64,000 nt of DNA from Anaerolineaceae bacterium (GTDB lineage Bacteria; Chloroflexota; Anaerolineae; Anaerolineales; E44-bin32): contig CP070708.1 in the NCBI GenBank assembly GCA_020350285.1, positions 1,960,637-2,024,636 of the forward strand, written 5' to 3'. A program made the position numbers and the translations under genes. Positions 62,408-64,000 of the stretch are shown piece after piece. The notes under the pieces were generated by a model that saw nothing but the letters and a program-made list of their open reading frames with translations, did no database searches and was not told the DNA's origin. Each line of letters starts with the position of its first letter. Within the stretch, counting starts at the first letter, position 1.

Positions 62408-63529
62408 ATGAGATTATTTGAGAGGCCCTGTACCAAGGGTTCGTCTAAACGAACCCTTATCCTCGGGGTTGGCGCTTTGTTACTGTTGACGTTGGCGCTG
62501 GGGGCCTGCCAGCCCGCAGCCACTCCCGAGCCCACGGAACCGCCTCCGCCCCCAACCGCGAAGCCCACTGAGCCGCCACCGCCGACAGCGACACCGTTGC
62601 CCGATCAGTCGGCTATCGTTGCTGCTTGGGAAGGCAGTCAGCATAACTTCTACGACCTGGGTCACGGACCCAACACATGGTGCGCCCGCTGCCACTCCCC
62701 CCAAAACTGGGATCCGGAGGCATTTCAAGGACCACCCCCCGCATGCTTCACATGTAAATTCGATTTTGATGAAGAGTTGAGAGTGGCTGAAGGCAATCCA
62801 TTCGTGCCCGAAGAGGAATGGGTCGGCATCCCCTGCGAAACCTGTCACCGAGTCGATGCAAATGGAATCGCCGATGCAGCGATCGCTTGGTTCAATCCAA
62901 TCCAAGAGGAATATCAAGAGGTCAATTCCCCAACCGAGTTGTGTGAGAAGTGCCACGTTACCACAACAGGCAACTCGTTCGGTTCAGCCGTAACGCACAA
63001 GATTACGCTGGGCGGGAGTGCCCATCTCAACTACGGTGGTTTTCTAGGGGATGCACCTCCACCCTCCTACTGTTCGGATTGTCACGACCCACACAGTCTC
63101 GAACCGAAACAATGTCAAGATTGCCATGCTGACGTGCTCACCTCAGACACACATATGAAGGGCTACAATGCCATCATGCTACCGAGAGTGACATGCATGG
63201 CCTGCCACGACGCTGAAGGCTATGATGTGGGACCACACCCGGATGAGGAGATGGGTGGCATTTGGGTGACGCAGGAAACCACCATGGGGCGCGGTGGCCC
63301 AAGTACTACTGTGATCCTCTCCCACAGCATCGTTTTTGACGTGGCCTGTGATCGCTGCCATTCCAAGGGAAATGTCCATGGTTTAAGCACCCTGGACAGC
63401 GACGGTAATCCCGCAGAGGAGACCATCTGTGTAGAAGGTGAGACTTTGACCGTCCTCTATGATGACCTGGATACATATGGTGTCGTGGATGAAGATTACA
63501 CCATGGGTGAATGCCCGACTGAAGATTAA
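62408..63529 (+). CDS. Multiheme c-type cytochrome lipoprotein
   Basis: 373 residues from the ATG with GAGGAG seven bases upstream. Signal peptide with lipobox LALGAC (Cys34), then a Pro/Thr-rich linker. Seven heme motifs: CARCH, CETCH, CEKCH, CSDCH, CQDCH, CMACH and CDRCH (starting at 92, 143, 179, 222, 236, 263 and 314), plus CFTCK at 113, an eighth site with Lys in place of His. It should sit on the outside of the membrane and carry electrons; CxxCK recalls NrfA, but the NrfA fold cannot be claimed. A hairpin lies in the signal-peptide codons. Confidence 0.88.
   Translation: MRLFERPCTKGSSKRTLILGVGALLLLTLALGACQPAATPEPTEPPPPPTAKPTEPPPPTATPLPDQSAIVAAWEGSQHNFYDLGHGPNTWCARCHSPQNWDPEAFQGPPPACFTCKFDFDEELRVAEGNPFVPEEEWVGIPCETCHRVDANGIADAAIAWFNPIQEEYQEVNSPTELCEKCHVTTTGNSFGSAVTHKITLGGSAHLNYGGFLGDAPPPSYCSDCHDPHSLEPKQCQDCHADVLTSDTHMKGYNAIMLPRVTCMACHDAEGYDVGPHPDEEMGGIWVTQETTMGRGGPSTTVILSHSIVFDVACDRCHSKGNVHGLSTLDSDGNPAEETICVEGETLTVLYDDLDTYGVVDEDYTMGECPTED
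62435..62458 (+). other. Perfect hairpin inside the start of the cytochrome gene
   Basis: AAGGGTTCGT, CTAA, ACGAACCCTT: a ten-base stem with a four-base loop in codons 10-17, 27 bases after the start codon. It would fold in the mRNA near the ribosome site and could affect translation or simply reflect chance. Confidence 0.6.
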
Positions 63530-63631
63530 ACAAGGGTGAAAGCAAAGCCGCTGATCGTGGTGTACTCACAGCGGACGGTAAGAAACCTCCTTTGGGAGGA
63601 AGGAGAAGAAGGCGGATAAAAATAGCTTTGA

Positions 63632-63716
63632 GATGAGACGTTCTACGCCATTGAGTCGTCCTGAGGCAGGGTTGGATTTCGATCCATTAACTCATGAACA
63701 CGTAGAACGTCTCATC
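63632..63716. other. Inverted repeat with branched fold, possible structured RNA
   Basis: GATGAGACGTTCTACG (63632-63647) pairs perfectly with CGTAGAACGTCTCATC (63701-63716). Inside, TGAGT (63652-63656) pairs with ACTCA (63690-63694), CCTG with CAGG (63660-63670), and TGGAT with ATCCA around TTCG (63673-63686), giving a three-way junction. It lies in the 280-base gap between the cytochrome gene and the lipoprotein gene. No sequence match to a known riboswitch was recognised; a mobile-element end is the alternative. Confidence 0.5.
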
Positions 63717-63809
63717 GGATATTGGCACATTTTTTCGCACATTGCAAATTGTCTCATACGAGGAACATATAACTACGATCGAAGGTTCCACTCAAAGAAA
63801 GGGGACGCA

Positions 63810-64000
63810 ATGGTTTCACGATCCAGCTATGCGACGATGAAACCTTCCCGACCTCGTGGGATGGCTGCGGGGGTTGTCAATCTCGCCATCATGGTCCTCG
63901 TTGGCTTCACGCTCGCCGCATGCTCGTCCACTGAGGGCACACCTACAGAACCTAAAGGACCTGCGACACAAGAACCCTCAAGTCAAGTCACAGGGATCCC
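63810..64000 (+). CDS. Lipoprotein gene, truncated at the window edge
   Basis: 63 codons visible, open at the right end. Start ATG preceded by AAAGGGG. A signal peptide (from MVSRSSYATMKPSRPRG with core VVNLAIMVLVGFTLAA) ends in lipobox LAAC, then a Thr/Pro/Ser-rich linker much like that of the cytochrome. The rest of the protein, and whether it is also a heme protein, lies outside the window. It shares the direction of the cytochrome gene, 280 bases apart. Confidence 0.7.
   Translation, partial: MVSRSSYATMKPSRPRGMAAGVVNLAIMVLVGFTLAACSSTEGTPTEPKGPATQEPSSQVTGI

Overview
The window looks like a piece of a chromosome from a free-living bacterium, most probably a member of the Chloroflexota (Anaerolineae-like). 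That is an inference from the mix of genes: a single-chain acyl-CoA carboxylase beside fabF, MaoC and fabI, a PyrF-PyrE fusion, RodZ next to RimO, GAF/HD-GYP signalling, Thr/Pro-rich lipoproteins and many intergenic palindromes. No rRNA, tRNA, CRISPR array, phage or insertion sequence was recognised. Almost every gene is intact; the last one runs off the right edge.

Layout: (1) 1-7.6 kb, membrane and unknown proteins, a protein made of 27-residue tandem repeats, and an ABC exporter pair. (2) 8-14.5 kb, a fatty-acid synthesis block: fabF, carboxyltransferase, biotin carboxylase, biotin carrier, MaoC dehydratase, fabI. (3) 14.6-20.7 kb, minus-strand housekeeping genes: LysE-type exporter, rimO, rodZ-like, rplI with an acidic tail, RimI-like acetyltransferase, SPFH protein and NfeD. 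(4) 20.9-36.9 kb, mixed genes: Lgt-like, DinB-like, nadE, GAF/HD-GYP, alkyltransferase-like, a second ABC exporter, LCP protein, ABC-F, selA, M24 peptidase, tsaD. (5) 36.9-40.6 kb, a HerA-like ATPase with an exported PLD-type enzyme. (6) 41-46.9 kb, a minus-strand pyrimidine operon pyrC-pyrB-pyrFE-EamA-pyrD with a promoter and an attenuator-like leader. (7) 47-55.3 kb, PadR/DUF2812 pair, RecB-type nuclease and THEP1-type NTPase, a 5-FCL-like protein, an FAD oxidoreductase and mutS2. (8) 55.6-64 kb, TauE exporter, universal stress protein, two-subunit fumarase, an EEP hydrolase, a CDP-alcohol transferase, then a Crp-family regulator followed by a multiheme lipoprotein cytochrome and a truncated lipoprotein gene.

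The most striking non-genic signal is a family of 11 imperfect palindromes (about 55-170 bp). Their arms are built from AGGGATCAGGGATTAGG-like units, and the longer copies have a core of GGCACCTGGG facing CCCAGGTGCC. Every copy whose neighbours are visible (10 of 10) sits directly at the 3' end of a gene, within about 10 bases of the stop codon, and three copies contain the stop codon itself. Within the pyr operon a short version follows pyrB, pyrFE and the EamA gene. A second family (GTCATTCCGAGG-like) and a third (GTAGGGGCA-like) share the intergenic space. Other points of interest are a biotin carboxylase carrying Lys at a metal-binding Glu position, a FabI lacking one conserved Tyr, the repeat protein at 4.9 kb, and a possible branched RNA fold at 63.6-63.7 kb. 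All family assignments are from reading the sequence; no database search was run.
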